Shown: positions 16,930 to 27,399 of the stretch, piece by piece | Layout of the letters: the number at the start of each line of letters is the position of its first letter | Position numbering within the stretch: position 1 is the first letter of the stretch | Source: Rhizobiales bacterium 2SD | GTDB taxonomy: Bacteria > Pseudomonadota > Alphaproteobacteria > Rhizobiales > Beijerinckiaceae | Length of the DNA: 64,000 nucleotides | Direction: 5' to 3' | Assembly: GCA_005502805.1 (NCBI GenBank) | Contig: SCMY01000003.1 | Coordinates: 434,001-498,000 of the forward strand | Notes under the pieces: model-generated | Databases searched by the model: none | Told to the model about the DNA's origin: nothing | What the model saw: only the letters and a program-made list of their open reading frames with translations | Made by a program: the position numbers and the translations under genes

Positions 16930-18795
16930 TCAGGCGCTCTCCAGTTCCTCGCTCAGCATCAGCCATTCCTCCTCGGCTGCGGCCAGCGCCTCGGTCAGCT
17001 CGCCGCGCTGGCGAGAGAGCTGCAGCGCCTTCTCGGGCTCGCGCGCGAAGGCACCGTTGGCGAGCGCGCCGTCGACCTTCTCGATCAGCCCGGTCAATTT
17101 GGCGATGCGCGCCTCGGCGAGATTGAGCTTCTGCCGGAGTGGTCCTTGCGCCTGGCGCTTGGCAGCTGCGCCCTTGCGCTCCTCGGCCTTGCTGGAGCTT
17201 TCCGCCTCCGCCTTGCCGCGCTGGACCGGCTTGTCGCGACCGAGCACGTAGTCGCGATAGTCGTCCATGTCGCCGTCGAAGCTCTTCACCGTGCCGTCTC
17301 CGACCAGCCAGAGCCGGTCGGCGCACGCCTCGATCAGGAAGCGGTCGTGGCTGACCAGGATGACGGCGCCGGGATAGTCGTTGATCGCCTTGACGAGGGC
17401 GGTGCGGCTGTCGATGTCGAGATGGTTGGTCGGCTCGTCCAGAATGAGCAGATGCGGGCCGCCGAAAGTGGCAATGCCGAGCATCAGGCGCGCCTTCTCG
17501 CCGCCAGAGAGGTTCTTCACCGGCGTGTCGGCCTTGTTGGCGGGAAAGCCGACCTGCGCGGTCCGCGCCCGCACGCGCGCCTCCGGCGCATCCGGCATCA
17601 ACTCGCGGATATGGCCGACCGGCGTGTCCTCCATCCGCAATTCGTCGAGCTGGTGCTGGGCGAAATAGGCCGTCTCCAGCTTGGAGGATCGGCGCATCTC
17701 GCCCGAAAGCGGCGCGAGGCGTCCGCCGATCAGCTTGCAGAAGGTCGACTTGCCGTTGCCATTGGCCCCGAGCAGCGCTATCCGGTCGTCCGGCGCGAGC
17801 GACAGGTTGAGCCGCTGCAGCACCTTGCGCTCGCCATAGCCGGCGCTGGCGCTCTCCAGCGTGATCATCGGCGGTGAGAGCGTCCGCTCCGGCGCCGGGA
17901 AATTGAACGGCTGCACATCGCGATCCTCGATGACCGCGATCTCCTGCATCTTCTCCAGCCGCTTGACGCGCGACTGCGCCTGGCGCGCCTTGGTGGCCTT
18001 GGCTTTGAAGCGGTCGACGAAGGATTGCAGGTGCTTGCGCTCGGCCTCCTGCTTCTCGCGCGCCTTGGCGAGATGGGCCTGCTTCTCGGCCCGCAGCCGC
18101 TCGAAATCGCTGTAGCCGCCGCGATAAATCGTCAGCTTGCCCTGGTCGAGATGCAGAATATGGTCGACGCAGGTGTCGAGCAACTCGCGGTCGTGGCTGA
18201 CGACCAGCACCGTATGCGGATAGCGCTCGAGATAATCGTAGAGCCAGAGGGTGCCTTCTAGGTCGAGGTAGTTGGTCGGCTCGTCGAGCAGCAGCAAATC
18301 GGGTTCGGAGAACAGCACGGCGGCGAGTGCAACGCGCATGCGCCAGCCGCCGGAGAAGTCGGAGCAGGGGCGCCGCTGCGCCTCCTCGTCGAAGCCGAGC
18401 CCGTACAGCACGGTTGCGGCCCGTGCCGGGGCGGAATGGGCGCCAATATCAGCGAGCCGCGTCTCGATCTCGGCGATCCGCATCGGGTCGGTCGCGCTCT
18501 GCGCCTCCTTCATCAGCGCGGCGCGCTCGGTGTCGGCGGCCAGCACGACCTCGATCAGCGACTCCGGTCCGCCTGGAGCCTCCTGCGCCACCCCGCCGAT
18601 GCGCATGCCCTTGGGCAGGGCGACATTGCCGCCCTCCGGCGAGAGGTCGCCGGTGATGATGCGAAACAGCGTCGTCTTGCCGGTGCCGTTGCGGCCGACG
18701 AGGCCGACGCGCGAGCCGGTGGGCAGGAAGGCGCTGGCCTTGTCCAGCAGCAGGCGTTCGCCGAGGCGGTAGGTGATGTCGTTGAGGGTCAGCAT
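16930..18795 (-). CDS. ABC-F family ATP-binding protein (Uup/YheS-like)
   Basis: Cytosolic protein of 621 aa with two ABC domains and no membrane segments, so not a transporter. The first domain has Walker A GLVGRNGTGKTTLF, signature DFSGGWRMRVALA and Walker B LLLLDEPTNYLD. The charged linker (about residues 235-305) is the P-site tRNA interaction motif region. The second domain has ALLGANGNGKSTFCKL, LSGGEKARLML and LLILDEPTNHLDID. A coiled coil follows (about residues 555-620). ABC-F proteins act on stalled ribosomes; this layout fits the YheS/Uup type more than antibiotic-resistance types. Confidence 0.9.
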   Translation of the reverse strand: MLTLNDITYRLGERLLLDKASAFLPTGSRVGLVGRNGTGKTTLFRIITGDLSPEGGNVALPKGMRIGGVAQEAPGGPESLIEVVLAADTERAALMKEAQSATDPMRIAEIETRLADIGAHSAPARAATVLYGLGFDEEAQRRPCSDFSGGWRMRVALAAVLFSEPDLLLLDEPTNYLDLEGTLWLYDYLERYPHTVLVVSHDRELLDTCVDHILHLDQGKLTIYRGGYSDFERLRAEKQAHLAKAREKQEAERKHLQSFVDRFKAKATKARQAQSRVKRLEKMQEIAVIEDRDVQPFNFPAPERTLSPPMITLESASAGYGERKVLQRLNLSLAPDDRIALLGANGNGKSTFCKLIGGRLAPLSGEMRRSSKLETAYFAQHQLDELRMEDTPVGHIRELMPDAPEARVRARTAQVGFPANKADTPVKNLSGGEKARLMLGIATFGGPHLLILDEPTNHLDIDSRTALVKAINDYPGAVILVSHDRFLIEACADRLWLVGDGTVKSFDGDMDDYRDYVLGRDKPVQRGKAEAESSSKAEERKGAAAKRQAQGPLRQKLNLAEARIAKLTGLIEKVDGALANGAFAREPEKALQLSRQRGELTEALAAAEEEWLMLSEELESA

Positions 18796-19208
18796 GGCGA
18801 GCGGGGTTTAGCGCGCTTTGGCCTTCGCTGGAAACGGCCCAGCGCGGGAATTCGCGGACATCCGCCGAAGCGGCGCGGTTGCCCTAAGGGCACCGCCATG
18901 GTTTCTCCATGTTTCCGCCACGGCATGGTCGAGCCGAACCGGCATCCAAAGACAGGGTAACGCACTGATTCGCAAAGAGCATCCATGGAATTCGGCTCTC
19001 TGGTCCGGCGCCCGCGCCGGGTATCGCTCGCAGCCGCCGTCGTCGCGCTGTTCGCTCTCGTCCTCGGCAGCGCAGCTGCGCTCGCCGCCTTCGCACCGCT
19101 GCCTGGCTCCTTGTGAGGCTGTTGCGGCACGCTCTGTGCTTCAATCAACGTTAACCGCGCTCGTGTTCGCTGTTTCAAAGCAGTCGACGTCGGGCGAGGA
19201 CCTGATTC
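18796..19208. other. 413-bp gap between divergent ABC-F and chemoreceptor genes
   Basis: The largest gap in the window. Next to the ABC-F start are two small hairpins: CGCCG-AAG-CGGCG near 18863-18875, and GCGG(T)TGCCC / GGGCACCGC at 18875-18896 with a TAA loop. They would lie in the ABC-F leader. The middle holds a possible short membrane-protein frame at 18985. I see no convincing promoter, tRNA or known RNA. Confidence 0.5.
18985..19116 (+). CDS. Possible 43-aa small membrane protein
   Basis: ATG at 18985, with AAAGAG 7 nt upstream as a weak ribosome site, opens a 43-codon frame ending in TGA. The peptide has a basic start (VRRPRRVSL), then about 22 hydrophobic residues (AAAVVALFALVLGSAAALAAF), then a short tail. 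This is the shape of a small single-span membrane protein or of a signal peptide remnant. High-GC sequence yields such frames by chance, so support is weak. Confidence 0.3.
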   Translation: MEFGSLVRRPRRVSLAAAVVALFALVLGSAAALAAFAPLPGSL

Positions 19209-21347
19209 GTGTTCAGCCTCAGAATCAGGCTTCCTGTCGCTATGCTCGCTCTGGCCTTGCTCGCCGCCGTGGCGGTGGGCTCGTCTGCCTATCTCGCCGT
19301 ATCGAGCTGGGCGCAAAGCGCCGTGCGTGAGCGCATGCACGCCGTGGCCGAAAGCCATGTCCGCGCGATCGAGCGGCGCTGGTCGCAGCTTCGCGCGGAG
19401 CTCGCCGTCCAGGCCCGCAGCGCCTTCACCGTCTCGGCACTCGACGAGATCGGCAAATGGCTGGAGCTCGGCCCGCACGACCAGAAGAGCATCCTCGGAT
19501 ACTATCAGGGCGATGGTTCGCTATCGCTGGCCGAGCGCATAGCCCGCACCGGCCGCGAGCACCAGCACGGCTATTCCTGGCGGCATGTTCCAGTCCACGA
19601 GACCTATTCGGCGGCGCTGAAGCAGTTCAACTATGCTGATATCTACCTGGTCTCGCGCAGGGGCAGGGTGGTCTACAGCGTCACCAAGGGCCCCGAGTTC
19701 GGTCGCCTCCTGAGCGATGAGGATCTTGCCGGCACTGGCCTGGCGAAATCAGTGGAGCTGGCGCGCGGCAAAGCGGCCGGCGAGCAGGTGGTGCTCGACT
19801 TCGCCCCCTATGATCCGGTCGGCGGCGATCCGCGCGCCTTCCTGGCGGCGCCGTTCTACGATGCCGAGGCCGGAACGGGCGAACAGGTCGGGACGATCGT
19901 CATCGCCGTCGATACGCGCCTGATCGACGACGTCCTCGCCTTCAATCCGGCCGGCTCCGGCGCCGAGCGGATCTTCGTCATCGGCTCCGACGGGTTCATG
20001 CGTTCCAATCCGGCGGCCCGCCGCAATGGCGCCTCGCCACGCGAGACTCTCGACCGGAGCCGGCTGGCGGGGCAGCCTGAGAACGCCCTCATTCGCATGA
20101 CCAGCCATGACGGCCGGCCGCTGGTCGCGAGCGGCCGGGAGGTGGCGATCGGCGACTGGCGCTGGCTGCTCTGGCTCACCGCTCCCGAGAACGCGGCCTT
20201 CGCCGTGGTCGGCACGATCCGCAGTGCGGTCATTTCCGCCGGCTTGTTGGTGTTGTTGCCGCTGTTCGGCATCGCGATCCTGCTTGGTTGGTCGGTGGCC
20301 CGTCCGATCGCCAGGCTATCCGACAGGCTGGCAGGCGTCGCGGCAGGGCGGACGGAGGAAGAGATTCCCGGAGCCGGACGCCGCGACGAGATCGGCGGAA
20401 TCGCCAACTCGATCGAGCTGATCCGCGAAACTTTGCGCAGTGAGGCACGGCGCCGGGAGGCCGAGCAGGAGATTCGCCGAACCGAGGCCGAGCAGCACCG
20501 GCGTGCATTGTTGAAAGAATTGGCGGGCGAACTCGAGGACTCGGTCCGGACCGTTTCGGCCTCCGTCTCGGTCTCCGCGGAAACCCTGGGCACCACCGCA
20601 CATCAGCTGGCGGAAGGCGCGCGCGAGACGCAAGCTGGCGCCGCCGACACCGATGGCGCGACCGGCAACGCCATTCGCAGCGTCCGGTCGATCGAGCGGG
20701 CGGCGCAGGATCTGCTCGGCGCCGTCGACGCCCTGGCCGCCGAGGTGCGTTCCTCGGATGCAACCGCGGGCCAGGCGCGCGAACATGCGGATTCGGTGAG
20801 TCAGATCGTCGATGGCCTGTCCAATGGCGCCGAGCGCGTCTCGGAGGTGGTCGGGCTGATCTCGGCGATCGCCGGCCAGACGAATCTGCTGGCGCTCAAC
20901 GCCACCATCGAGGCGGCCCGCGCCGGCGAGGCCGGTAAGGGCTTCGCTGTCGTCGCCAATGAAGTGAAGTCGCTGGCGACCCAGACCGCCAATGCGACGC
21001 AGGACATTGCTCGCCAGATCGACGCGATGAACCAGGCGACCGCCGCGACGGTCGAAGGCATCGCCGGCATTCGCGCGCTGGTGCAGGAGCTGAACGAGGC
21101 GACGCGCCGCACAAGCCAGACCATGCAACGCCAGCATGGAGCGGCGCACGCGATCGCGGCCGAAGTCCTGGCTGCGACGCAGGAGATCGTTCTGATCGGC
21201 CAGGCGACCGGCCAGGTGGCGCTCGCCTCGCGCAACACCGCTGGCGCGTCGGACGCCGTACTGAAAGCCGCCGGAGAACTGACCGAGCTGGCGCAGGCGC
21301 TGAACGCCCGCGTCGACCACGTCATCGGCGAACTCCGCGTCGCCTGA
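19209..21347 (+). CDS. Methyl-accepting chemotaxis protein with large periplasmic sensor
   Basis: 712-aa chemoreceptor. TM1 is at about residues 5-28, with a GTG start chosen because GCGAGG precedes it and later ATGs would remove TM1. A periplasmic region of about 300 residues contains [20 protein letters not shown] and later [15 protein letters not shown], consistent with a double-Cache type sensor. TM2 is at about 335-358, then HAMP ([16 protein letters not shown]). The signalling domain carries the conserved hairpin tip [20 protein letters not shown]. The C-terminus ([10 protein letters not shown]) lacks a CheR-docking pentapeptide. The ligand is unknown. Confidence 0.92.
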   Translation: MFSLRIRLPVAMLALALLAAVAVGSSAYLAVSSWAQSAVRERMHAVAESHVRAIERRWSQLRAELAVQARSAFTVSALDEIGKWLELGPHDQKSILGYYQGDGSLSLAERIARTGREHQHGYSWRHVPVHETYSAALKQFNYADIYLVSRRGRVVYSVTKGPEFGRLLSDEDLAGTGLAKSVELARGKAAGEQVVLDFAPYDPVGGDPRAFLAAPFYDAEAGTGEQVGTIVIAVDTRLIDDVLAFNPAGSGAERIFVIGSDGFMRSNPAARRNGASPRETLDRSRLAGQPENALIRMTSHDGRPLVASGREVAIGDWRWLLWLTAPENAAFAVVGTIRSAVISAGLLVLLPLFGIAILLGWSVARPIARLSDRLAGVAAGRTEEEIPGAGRRDEIGGIANSIELIRETLRSEARRREAEQEIRRTEAEQHRRALLKELAGELEDSVRTVSASVSVSAETLGTTAHQLAEGARETQAGAADTDGATGNAIRSVRSIERAAQDLLGAVDALAAEVRSSDATAGQAREHADSVSQIVDGLSNGAERVSEVVGLISAIAGQTNLLALNATIEAARAGEAGKGFAVVANEVKSLATQTANATQDIARQIDAMNQATAATVEGIAGIRALVQELNEATRRTSQTMQRQHGAAHAIAAEVLAATQEIVLIGQATGQVALASRNTAGASDAVLKAAGELTELAQALNARVDHVIGELRVA

Positions 21348-21387
21348 GCGCTTGTCGTGACAGGCTACGTTGGCTAACGCTCAGGCC

Positions 21388-21888
21388 ATGAGCCACACTG
21401 CTTTCTATGCCGGGTCGTTCGACCCCGTCACCAATGGCCATCTCGACATGATCGAGGCCGCTTGCCGGCTGGTCGACAGACTGGTCCTCGCCATCGGCGT
21501 CCACCCTGGCAAGACGCCGATCTTCTCCGCCGAGGAGCGGGCTGAGCTGCTGCGCGCCATTGCCGGTCCCGTCGCGGCCAAGTTCAAGACTGAGCTCGAG
21601 GTCACGACCTTCGCTGACCTGACCATCGACGCGGCCAAGCGCGCCGGCGCCACCATCCTGGTGCGCGGCCTGCGCGACGGCACCGATCTCGACCTCGAAA
21701 TGCAGCTCGCCGGCATGAACCACACCATGGCGCCCGACCTGCAGACCGTGCTGCTGCCCTCGACGCCGCAGGCGCGGCACATCACCGCGACGCTGGTGCG
21801 CCAGATCGCCTCGATGGGCGGCGATGTCTCTGCCTTCGTTCCGCCAATTGTCAGCGACAGGCTGAAGGCGAAGTTCGCCAGGCGCTGA
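21388..21888 (+). CDS. coaD: Phosphopantetheine adenylyltransferase
   Basis: Transfers AMP from ATP to 4'-phosphopantetheine, the penultimate step of coenzyme A synthesis, as a cytosolic hexamer. The nucleotidyltransferase motif is [14 protein letters not shown] (T/HxGH), followed by the substrate region [19 protein letters not shown] and the C-terminal [18 protein letters not shown]. The ATG at 21388 gives 166 aa, normal for CoaD. A TTG at 21370 is in frame but gives an atypical extension. Confidence 0.96.
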   Translation: MSHTAFYAGSFDPVTNGHLDMIEAACRLVDRLVLAIGVHPGKTPIFSAEERAELLRAIAGPVAAKFKTELEVTTFADLTIDAAKRAGATILVRGLRDGTDLDLEMQLAGMNHTMAPDLQTVLLPSTPQARHITATLVRQIASMGGDVSAFVPPIVSDRLKAKFARR

Positions 21889-21900
21889 CCCTTCCCGCGC

Positions 21901-21959
21901 AATGCAATCTGCATTTTGGCTGAATGCGATCTGCATTAGCGTTTGCAATTTGCAAACGC
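21901..21959. promoter_or_regulatory. Tandem palindromes before proS: operator-like array
   Basis: Two 15-bp copies, AATGCAATCTGCATT (21901-21915) and AATGCGATCTGCATT (21923-21937), begin exactly 22 bp apart. Each is itself an inverted repeat (AATGCR-ATC-TGCATT). They are followed directly by a 10-bp perfect inverted repeat, GCGTTTGCAA-T-TTGCAAACGC (21939-21959). All share TGCA-containing half-sites on one DNA face. I cannot name the regulator. The array lies between coaD and proS. Confidence 0.6.
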
Positions 21960-22028
21960 CGATGGTGTCTCTGGACTAATCTGAATCGGTGCGCGGTCTC
22001 GGCGCATCGCCCTCCAACGAGTGTTCCG

Positions 22029-23372
22029 ATGCGCCTGTCCCGCTATTTCCTGCCGATCCTGCGCGATACGCCCAAGGAGGCGGAGATCGTCTCGCACCGG
22101 CTGATGCTGCGCGCCGGCATGATCCGCCAGCAATCCGCCGGCATCTACTCCTGGCTGCCGCTTGGCCTGCGCGTGCTCGACAAGATCAGCGCGATCGTCC
22201 GGGAGGAGCAGAATCGCTCGGGCGCGATCGAGATCCTGATGCCGACCATCCAGTCGGCCGATCTCTGGCGCGAGAGCGGGCGCTACGACGCCTATGGCAA
22301 GGAAATGCTGCGCATCAAGGACCGGCACGACCGCGACATGCTCTACGGGCCGACCAATGAGGAGATGGTCACCGAGATCGTCCGCTCCTACGTCAAGTCC
22401 TACAAGGACCTGCCGCTCAACCTCTACCACATCCAGTGGAAGTTCCGGGATGAGGTGCGTCCGCGCTTCGGCGTGATGCGTGGCCGCGAATTCCTGATGA
22501 AGGACGCCTATTCCTTCGATCTCGACAAGGAATCGGCGCGTCACGCCTACAACCGCATGTTCACCGCCTATCTGCGCACCTTCGCCCGGCTCGGCCTGAA
22601 GGCGATCCCGATGCGCGCCGACACCGGCCCGATCGGCGGCGATCTTTCGCATGAGTTCATCGTGCTCGCCTCCACTGGTGAGAGCGAGGTCTTCTGCCAC
22701 AAGGATTATCTCGACTTCGCGACGCCGGCTGCCGACACCGATTTCGACAGCGTCGAAGGCTTGCAGGGCGTCGTCGACAAGTGGACGAGCCTCTATGCCG
22801 CCACGGAGGAGATGCACGACAAGGCCGCCTTCGAGGCGATCCCCGCCGACAAGCAGGTTTCGGCCCGCGGCATCGAGGTCGGCCACATCTTCTATTTCGG
22901 CACCAAGTACTCCGAGCCGATGGGCGCGAGCGTGACAGGCCCTGACGGCCAGCAGGTGCTGCTGCATGGCGGCTCCTACGGCATCGGCCCGAGCCGCCTC
23001 GTCGCCGCGCTGATCGAAGCCGGTCATGACGAGGGCGGCATCGTCTGGCCCGACGAGATCGCGCCCTTCGACATCGCCGTGCTCAACCTCAAGGTCGGCG
23101 ACGCCGCCAGCGACGCGGCCAGCGAGCAGCTCTACAAGGGCCTCGCCGCCAAGGGCTATGACATGGTCTACGACGATCGTGACGAGCGCCCGGGCGGCAA
23201 GTTCGTCACCGCCGACCTGATCGGCATTCCCTGGCAGATCATCGTCGGTCCGAAGGGGCTGGCCGAGGGCAAGGTTGAGCTCAAGCGCCGCGCCGGCGGC
23301 GAGCGCGAGCTGGTTTCGCTCGAGGCGGCGCTGGCGCGCTTCCCGGGCAAGGGTGCGAGGACGAACGCGTGA
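22029..23372 (+). CDS. proS: Prolyl-tRNA synthetase (short alphaproteobacterial type)
   Basis: Class II synthetase charging tRNA-Pro. Start [19 protein letters not shown] at the ATG 22029 (upstream in-frame sequence does not look coding). Motif 2 region is [27 protein letters not shown]. Motif 3 is [20 protein letters not shown], followed by the anticodon-binding domain ending near residue 447. The length shows that the editing insertion (INS) domain found in the roughly 570-aa E. coli enzyme is missing, which is normal in alphaproteobacteria. Confidence 0.96.
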   Translation: MRLSRYFLPILRDTPKEAEIVSHRLMLRAGMIRQQSAGIYSWLPLGLRVLDKISAIVREEQNRSGAIEILMPTIQSADLWRESGRYDAYGKEMLRIKDRHDRDMLYGPTNEEMVTEIVRSYVKSYKDLPLNLYHIQWKFRDEVRPRFGVMRGREFLMKDAYSFDLDKESARHAYNRMFTAYLRTFARLGLKAIPMRADTGPIGGDLSHEFIVLASTGESEVFCHKDYLDFATPAADTDFDSVEGLQGVVDKWTSLYAATEEMHDKAAFEAIPADKQVSARGIEVGHIFYFGTKYSEPMGASVTGPDGQQVLLHGGSYGIGPSRLVAALIEAGHDEGGIVWPDEIAPFDIAVLNLKVGDAASDAASEQLYKGLAAKGYDMVYDDRDERPGGKFVTADLIGIPWQIIVGPKGLAEGKVELKRRAGGERELVSLEAALARFPGKGARTNA

Positions 23373-23388
23373 GCGGAGGAGGGCGGTC

Positions 23389-24681
23389 ATGAGCGCCGTC
23401 GCCGAGGCTCGGGAGAGCGTGCCGACCGGCACCAAGGCCTTCGCCGGTTTCGAATGGCTGCTCGCCGGTCGCTATCTGCGCACGCGCCGACGCGAGGGTT
23501 TCGTCTCGGTCATCGCCGGCTTCTCGTTCCTCGGCATCCTGCTCGGCGTCGCCACGCTGATCATCGTGATGTCGGTGATGAACGGTTTCCGCAAGGAGCT
23601 GCTGGAGAAGATCGTCGGCGTCAACGGCCACATCTTCGCGACCCCGATCGACCGGCCGCTCGACGATTACGAGCAGGTCGCGGCCAAGCTGCGCCAGGTC
23701 CAGGGCATCAAGCTGGCGATTCCGCTGGTCGAGGGACAGGCGCTGGCTTCCTCACAGGTCGGCAATGGCGGCGTATTGGTGCGCGGCATCTCGGAAGCGG
23801 ACATCAAGTCGATTCCCTTCATCGGCGGTAACATCCGTCAGGGTACGCTCGACGGCTTCGACACCGCCGGCGGCGTCGCGATCGGCCGGCGGCTGGCGGG
23901 CTCGCTTGGCCTGCAGGCCGGCGACACCATCACCATCGTCACCCCGCGCGGCGCTTCGACGCCGTTCGGGACGGCGCCGCGGATCAAGGCCTATCCGGTC
24001 ACGGCGGTCTTCGAGATCGGCATGTCGGAATTCGACGCCTCCTTCGTCTTCATGCCGCTCGGCGAGGCCCAGGCCTATTTCAACCGCGACGGCGACGTGA
24101 ACGTCATCGAGATCTTCATCAACGATCCCGACCAGACACAGGCCGTGCGCGACCGGATCGAGGCCGATCCCCCACGTCCGCTGGTGCTGTCCGACTGGCG
24201 CCAGCGTAACCGCACCTTCTTCAATGCGCTCGAGGTCGAGCGCAATGTGATGTTCATCATCCTGACCCTGATCGTGCTGGTCGCGACGCTGAACATCGTC
24301 TCGGGCCTGATCATGCTGGTGAAGGACAAGACCGAGGACATCGCGATCATGCGCACCATGGGCGCCTCGCGCGGCACGGTGCTGCGCGTGTTCCTGATCA
24401 CGGGCGCTGCGATCGGGGTGCTCGGCACCTTTGCCGGCTTCGTGCTCGGCATCGTCTTCGCCAAGAACATCCAGACGATCAACAAGGGGGTGAGCAGCCT
24501 CCTCGGCATCAATCCCTGGGATCCGACCGTGCGTTTCCTCAGCGACATTCCCTCGGTGATCGACTGGCGCGAGGTTGCCGCCGTGGTGGTGATGACGCTC
24601 GTCCTGTCGCTTCTGGCGACGCTCTATCCGGCCTGGAAGGCGGCGCGGCTCGACCCCGTCAAAGCCTTGCGGATGGGCTGA
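23389..24681 (+). CDS. lolC: Lipoprotein-releasing ABC transporter permease LolC/E
   Basis: Inner-membrane permease of the Lol system that releases outer-membrane lipoproteins to LolA. It has 430 aa with the LolC/LolE layout: [30 protein letters not shown] before TM1, a large periplasmic domain (about residues 70-270), then three C-terminal helices ending [17 protein letters not shown] strong Shine-Dalgarno (GGAGGAGGG) precedes the ATG at 23389. It starts 16 bp after proS and lies 11 bp before lolD. Only one permease gene is present, as in alphaproteobacteria, where one LolC/E-type protein may act as a homodimer. Confidence 0.94.
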   Translation: MSAVAEARESVPTGTKAFAGFEWLLAGRYLRTRRREGFVSVIAGFSFLGILLGVATLIIVMSVMNGFRKELLEKIVGVNGHIFATPIDRPLDDYEQVAAKLRQVQGIKLAIPLVEGQALASSQVGNGGVLVRGISEADIKSIPFIGGNIRQGTLDGFDTAGGVAIGRRLAGSLGLQAGDTITIVTPRGASTPFGTAPRIKAYPVTAVFEIGMSEFDASFVFMPLGEAQAYFNRDGDVNVIEIFINDPDQTQAVRDRIEADPPRPLVLSDWRQRNRTFFNALEVERNVMFIILTLIVLVATLNIVSGLIMLVKDKTEDIAIMRTMGASRGTVLRVFLITGAAIGVLGTFAGFVLGIVFAKNIQTINKGVSSLLGINPWDPTVRFLSDIPSVIDWREVAAVVVMTLVLSLLATLYPAWKAARLDPVKALRMG

Positions 24682-24692
24682 GGGCGGAATCG

Positions 24693-25382
24693 ATGGCAAC
24701 CGAGACCCCCGCGCTCTTCCTGTCGCAGATCGAGCGTTATTACCCCCAGTCGGACGGCCCGCTCGAAGTGCTGCGCAAGGCCGACTTTGCGATCTGGCCC
24801 GGTGAGCTCGTGGCGCTGGTCGCCCCTAGCGGCACCGGCAAGTCCACCCTGCTGCATGTTGCCGGCCTGCTCGAGAGCCCGGATTCGGGGGAGGTCTTCA
24901 TCGGCGGCGTGCCGACTTCGCAGCTCGACGACAAGGGATTGACCCGGCTGCGCCGCACCGAGATCGGCTTCGTCTACCAGTTCCACCACCTCCTGCCGGA
25001 GTTCACTGCGCTGGAGAACGTCGTCCTGCCGCAGCGCATTCGCGGGCTCGGCAAGGTCGAGGCGGAATCGCGTGCGACCGAGCTCCTGAGCTTCCTCGGC
25101 CTCGGCGAGCGGCTCGACCATCTGCCGGGCGAATTGTCAGGCGGCGAGCAGCAGCGCGTCGCCATCGGCCGCGCCGTCGCCAATGCGCCGCGCGTGCTGC
25201 TGGCGGATGAGCCGACCGGCAATCTCGATCCGCACACCTCGCTGCACGTCTTCAACACGCTTCTGGCGCTGGCGCGGGCCTCGGGGCTGGCGGCGCTGAT
25301 CGCGACGCATAATCTCGACCTCGCCGCCCGTATGGACAGGCAAGTTACGATCCGGGACGGGATGGTGGTGCCGCTGGGCTGA
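24693..25382 (+). CDS. lolD: Lipoprotein-releasing system ATP-binding protein
   Basis: ATPase subunit of the Lol exporter, 229 aa. Walker A is [13 protein letters not shown], the Q-loop region [18 protein letters not shown] is typical of LolD/MacB-type ATPases, the signature is [14 protein letters not shown], and Walker B is [12 protein letters not shown]. Co-transcribed with lolC. The gene ends 10 bp before the convergent tagH. Confidence 0.95.
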   Translation: MATETPALFLSQIERYYPQSDGPLEVLRKADFAIWPGELVALVAPSGTGKSTLLHVAGLLESPDSGEVFIGGVPTSQLDDKGLTRLRRTEIGFVYQFHHLLPEFTALENVVLPQRIRGLGKVEAESRATELLSFLGLGERLDHLPGELSGGEQQRVAIGRAVANAPRVLLADEPTGNLDPHTSLHVFNTLLALARASGLAALIATHNLDLAARMDRQVTIRDGMVVPLG

Positions 25383-25391
25383 CGTTTCGGC

Positions 25392-26774
25392 TCAGCGCCC
25401 GCCGCGGTCGTAGCACTCGGCGAAATAGAGCATGAAGGCGTCGACCAGCCCGTCCTCGTAGGGAGCGGTCTTGGCTTCCCAGCGCGCGACATAGGCGTCC
25501 CAGAGCTTGCCCTTGCGCGAAGAGAGCAGGCCGTCGAGCCCGCGTCCGGCGTCGAGGCTTTCGGCGACCGCCTGGGGATCGAGATCCTCGACCAGCATGC
25601 GCAGCGCGTGCTGCATGGCCGAATAGGTCTTGATCTGGTGGATCTTGAGGTCCTTGAAGCTCTCCTCAAAGGCCTTCTGCGCATTGAGGTAGCCGCTGGT
25701 CGGCCGGCCCAGGATCAGCTTCAGCGCGTCCTCGATCGTCGGCGAGAACTTCAGCGGGTTGTTGTCCTGAGCCTGGATCATCGTCTGGTTGGAGCTGCGG
25801 GCGATGCGCTTGCTTTCGGCGCGCGCCGCCAGAAGCGCCTTCAGCTCGATGGCGATCAGGCGCATAAGCGCGCCGGTCTGCTCGGCGAAGGCGCCAGGGT
25901 CCTGCCAGGATAGTTCCTCGACTGGCAAACCCGCGCCGCGCGCGAAACGGGCAATGAATTCGGCAGCCGAGATCGACGGGCCGCCAGCCTGGCTCCCAAT
26001 TGGCGGTGGGGGCGGAGGCGGGGAAGCGGCAGGTCGCGGCGGCGGTTCGTAGGGCGCGTCGAAGCTCGGGCGGGCCGGGGACTCGGCTGGTGCCTCGTCC
26101 CAGGGATTGACGGCGGCCGCGGCCGAGGGGGGGCGGCGCGGCGTTGGGATCGGCGCGATCGGTTCGGCTTCCGGCGCCGGAGAAGGCTGATAGGGCGCCC
26201 ACGCATATTCGTCCGGCTGGGACGGCGGCGGTGATGGCGCGGGGGGCGACGCGTAGACTTGCGCCGACTCCGACGGTGTCGGGATATCGGCGGCCCAGTC
26301 GATGAAGGGCGCGTGCACTGGCTGGTATTTCTGTGGCGGGATCAGGTCGCGGCGGGCGATCGGCGGCGCTTCGTCGCCATTCGACTCCCAGAGCGATTCG
26401 CCTGGTGGCGGCGGCACCGGCGCCCGCTCGGCAAGGCCGGGCGATCCGCGTTCCGCTTCGTCGATCGCCACCGCGATGATGTAGTGGCCGATCTCGAGCC
26501 GGTCGCCGTGCTGGAGGCGATAGGGCGATTGTACGCGATAGGCCCCGCCATTGACGAAGGTGCCGTTGGTCGAGATGTCGCGCAGCCAATAGGCGTTGTC
26601 GCTGAAGCGTACCTCGCAGTGGCGGCCTGATATGGCGCGGCTCGGGTCCGGCAGGCACCAGTCGAGATGCTGGTCGCGGCCGATGTCGAGCCCGCGCCCG
26701 CCGCTCAGCGTCACACTGAGCGGGCCGCCATCCGGCAGCGAAGCCTGATTCTCGATCGTCAGCGTCAGCGCCAT
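25392..26774 (-). CDS. tagH: Type VI secretion FHA-domain protein TagH
   Basis: 460 aa. An N-terminal FHA domain (about residues 1-105; IGRDQHLDWCLPDP, SRAISGRHCEV, DISTNGTFVNG) binds phosphothreonine. A Pro/Ala-rich linker follows (about 115-280), then the TagH-type C-terminal domain (about 285-455) with LKFSPTIEDALKLILG and HALRMLVEDLDPQAVAESLD. In other bacteria FHA proteins of this type tune T6SS assembly by threonine phosphorylation with a PpkA kinase and PppA phosphatase. Neither partner is in the window. It is the last gene of the minus-strand arm vgrG-DUF6931-tagH. Confidence 0.88.
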   Translation of the reverse strand: MALTLTIENQASLPDGGPLSVTLSGGRGLDIGRDQHLDWCLPDPSRAISGRHCEVRFSDNAYWLRDISTNGTFVNGGAYRVQSPYRLQHGDRLEIGHYIIAVAIDEAERGSPGLAERAPVPPPPGESLWESNGDEAPPIARRDLIPPQKYQPVHAPFIDWAADIPTPSESAQVYASPPAPSPPPSQPDEYAWAPYQPSPAPEAEPIAPIPTPRRPPSAAAAVNPWDEAPAESPARPSFDAPYEPPPRPAASPPPPPPPIGSQAGGPSISAAEFIARFARGAGLPVEELSWQDPGAFAEQTGALMRLIAIELKALLAARAESKRIARSSNQTMIQAQDNNPLKFSPTIEDALKLILGRPTSGYLNAQKAFEESFKDLKIHQIKTYSAMQHALRMLVEDLDPQAVAESLDAGRGLDGLLSSRKGKLWDAYVARWEAKTAPYEDGLVDAFMLYFAECYDRGGR

Positions 26775-26834
26775 GTCGGGCCGCCCGCTTCGCCAGCACC
26801 GCAAACCAGGCGCCGCACCGGCGCCTGGGCCATG

Positions 26835-27392
26835 CTATGCTCTCGTCCTGCCGCTTTCGTCATCGACCAGACGAATGCACGCTTCGATGCAATTTCGCAA
26901 TGCGGCATCGCGCTCGCGCTCCGGAACGCGTCCGAGCGCAGTCAGAACGGCGACGCGAGCGGTCTTCGCAGTCAGGTCCGGCGGACAAGGCAAGGCGTGG
27001 GTCGTGACCATGCTGCCCCCGGAATAGCCAGCCGCCAGCGCGACCCAGGTCCCCAGATTGGCGTGATCGCCGGTTTCGCCGATCGTCAGGGCGGCGCGAC
27101 GGGTCTGGTCGGTCGGGTCGCGGACCCAGGTCTCCGCCGCCTTCAATCCCGAATCGTCGGAGGTGTTGGCCAACTGCATCCGCTGGACGCATTGCAGGGC
27201 CCACCAGACTGCTTCCCGGCGCGGCATCAGGAAGGCGCAGAATCCGATCGCGTCCTTTTGGTGCCCGGCCGTGGCGAGATTGCGCAGGAAGGTCAGCGGC
27301 GATTCTGTCGTCGGCGCGGTGTGGATGATCTCCCGGGCGGATGGAAAGGCCTCGAAGACCTCCTGGGCCGTGCTGAAACGCAACTTCGACAT
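26835..27392 (-). CDS. DUF6931-like protein linked to vgrG
   Basis: 185-aa, largely helical cytosolic protein beginning MSKLRFSTAQEVFEAFPSA and containing FLMPRREAVWWALQCVQRM, AAETWVRDPTD and the late helix RNCIEACIRLVDDE. From memory this matches the DUF6931 family found in T6SS loci of rhizobia and pseudomonads; no function is established. It lies 7 bp after vgrG and 60 bp before tagH, so it is almost certainly cotranscribed with both. The position suggests a spike-loading adaptor or chaperone, which is inference. There is no signal peptide and no toxin motif that I can recognise. Confidence 0.75.
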   Translation of the reverse strand: MSKLRFSTAQEVFEAFPSAREIIHTAPTTESPLTFLRNLATAGHQKDAIGFCAFLMPRREAVWWALQCVQRMQLANTSDDSGLKAAETWVRDPTDQTRRAALTIGETGDHANLGTWVALAAGYSGGSMVTTHALPCPPDLTAKTARVAVLTALGRVPERERDAALRNCIEACIRLVDDESGRTRA

Positions 27393-27399
27393 GGCGACC

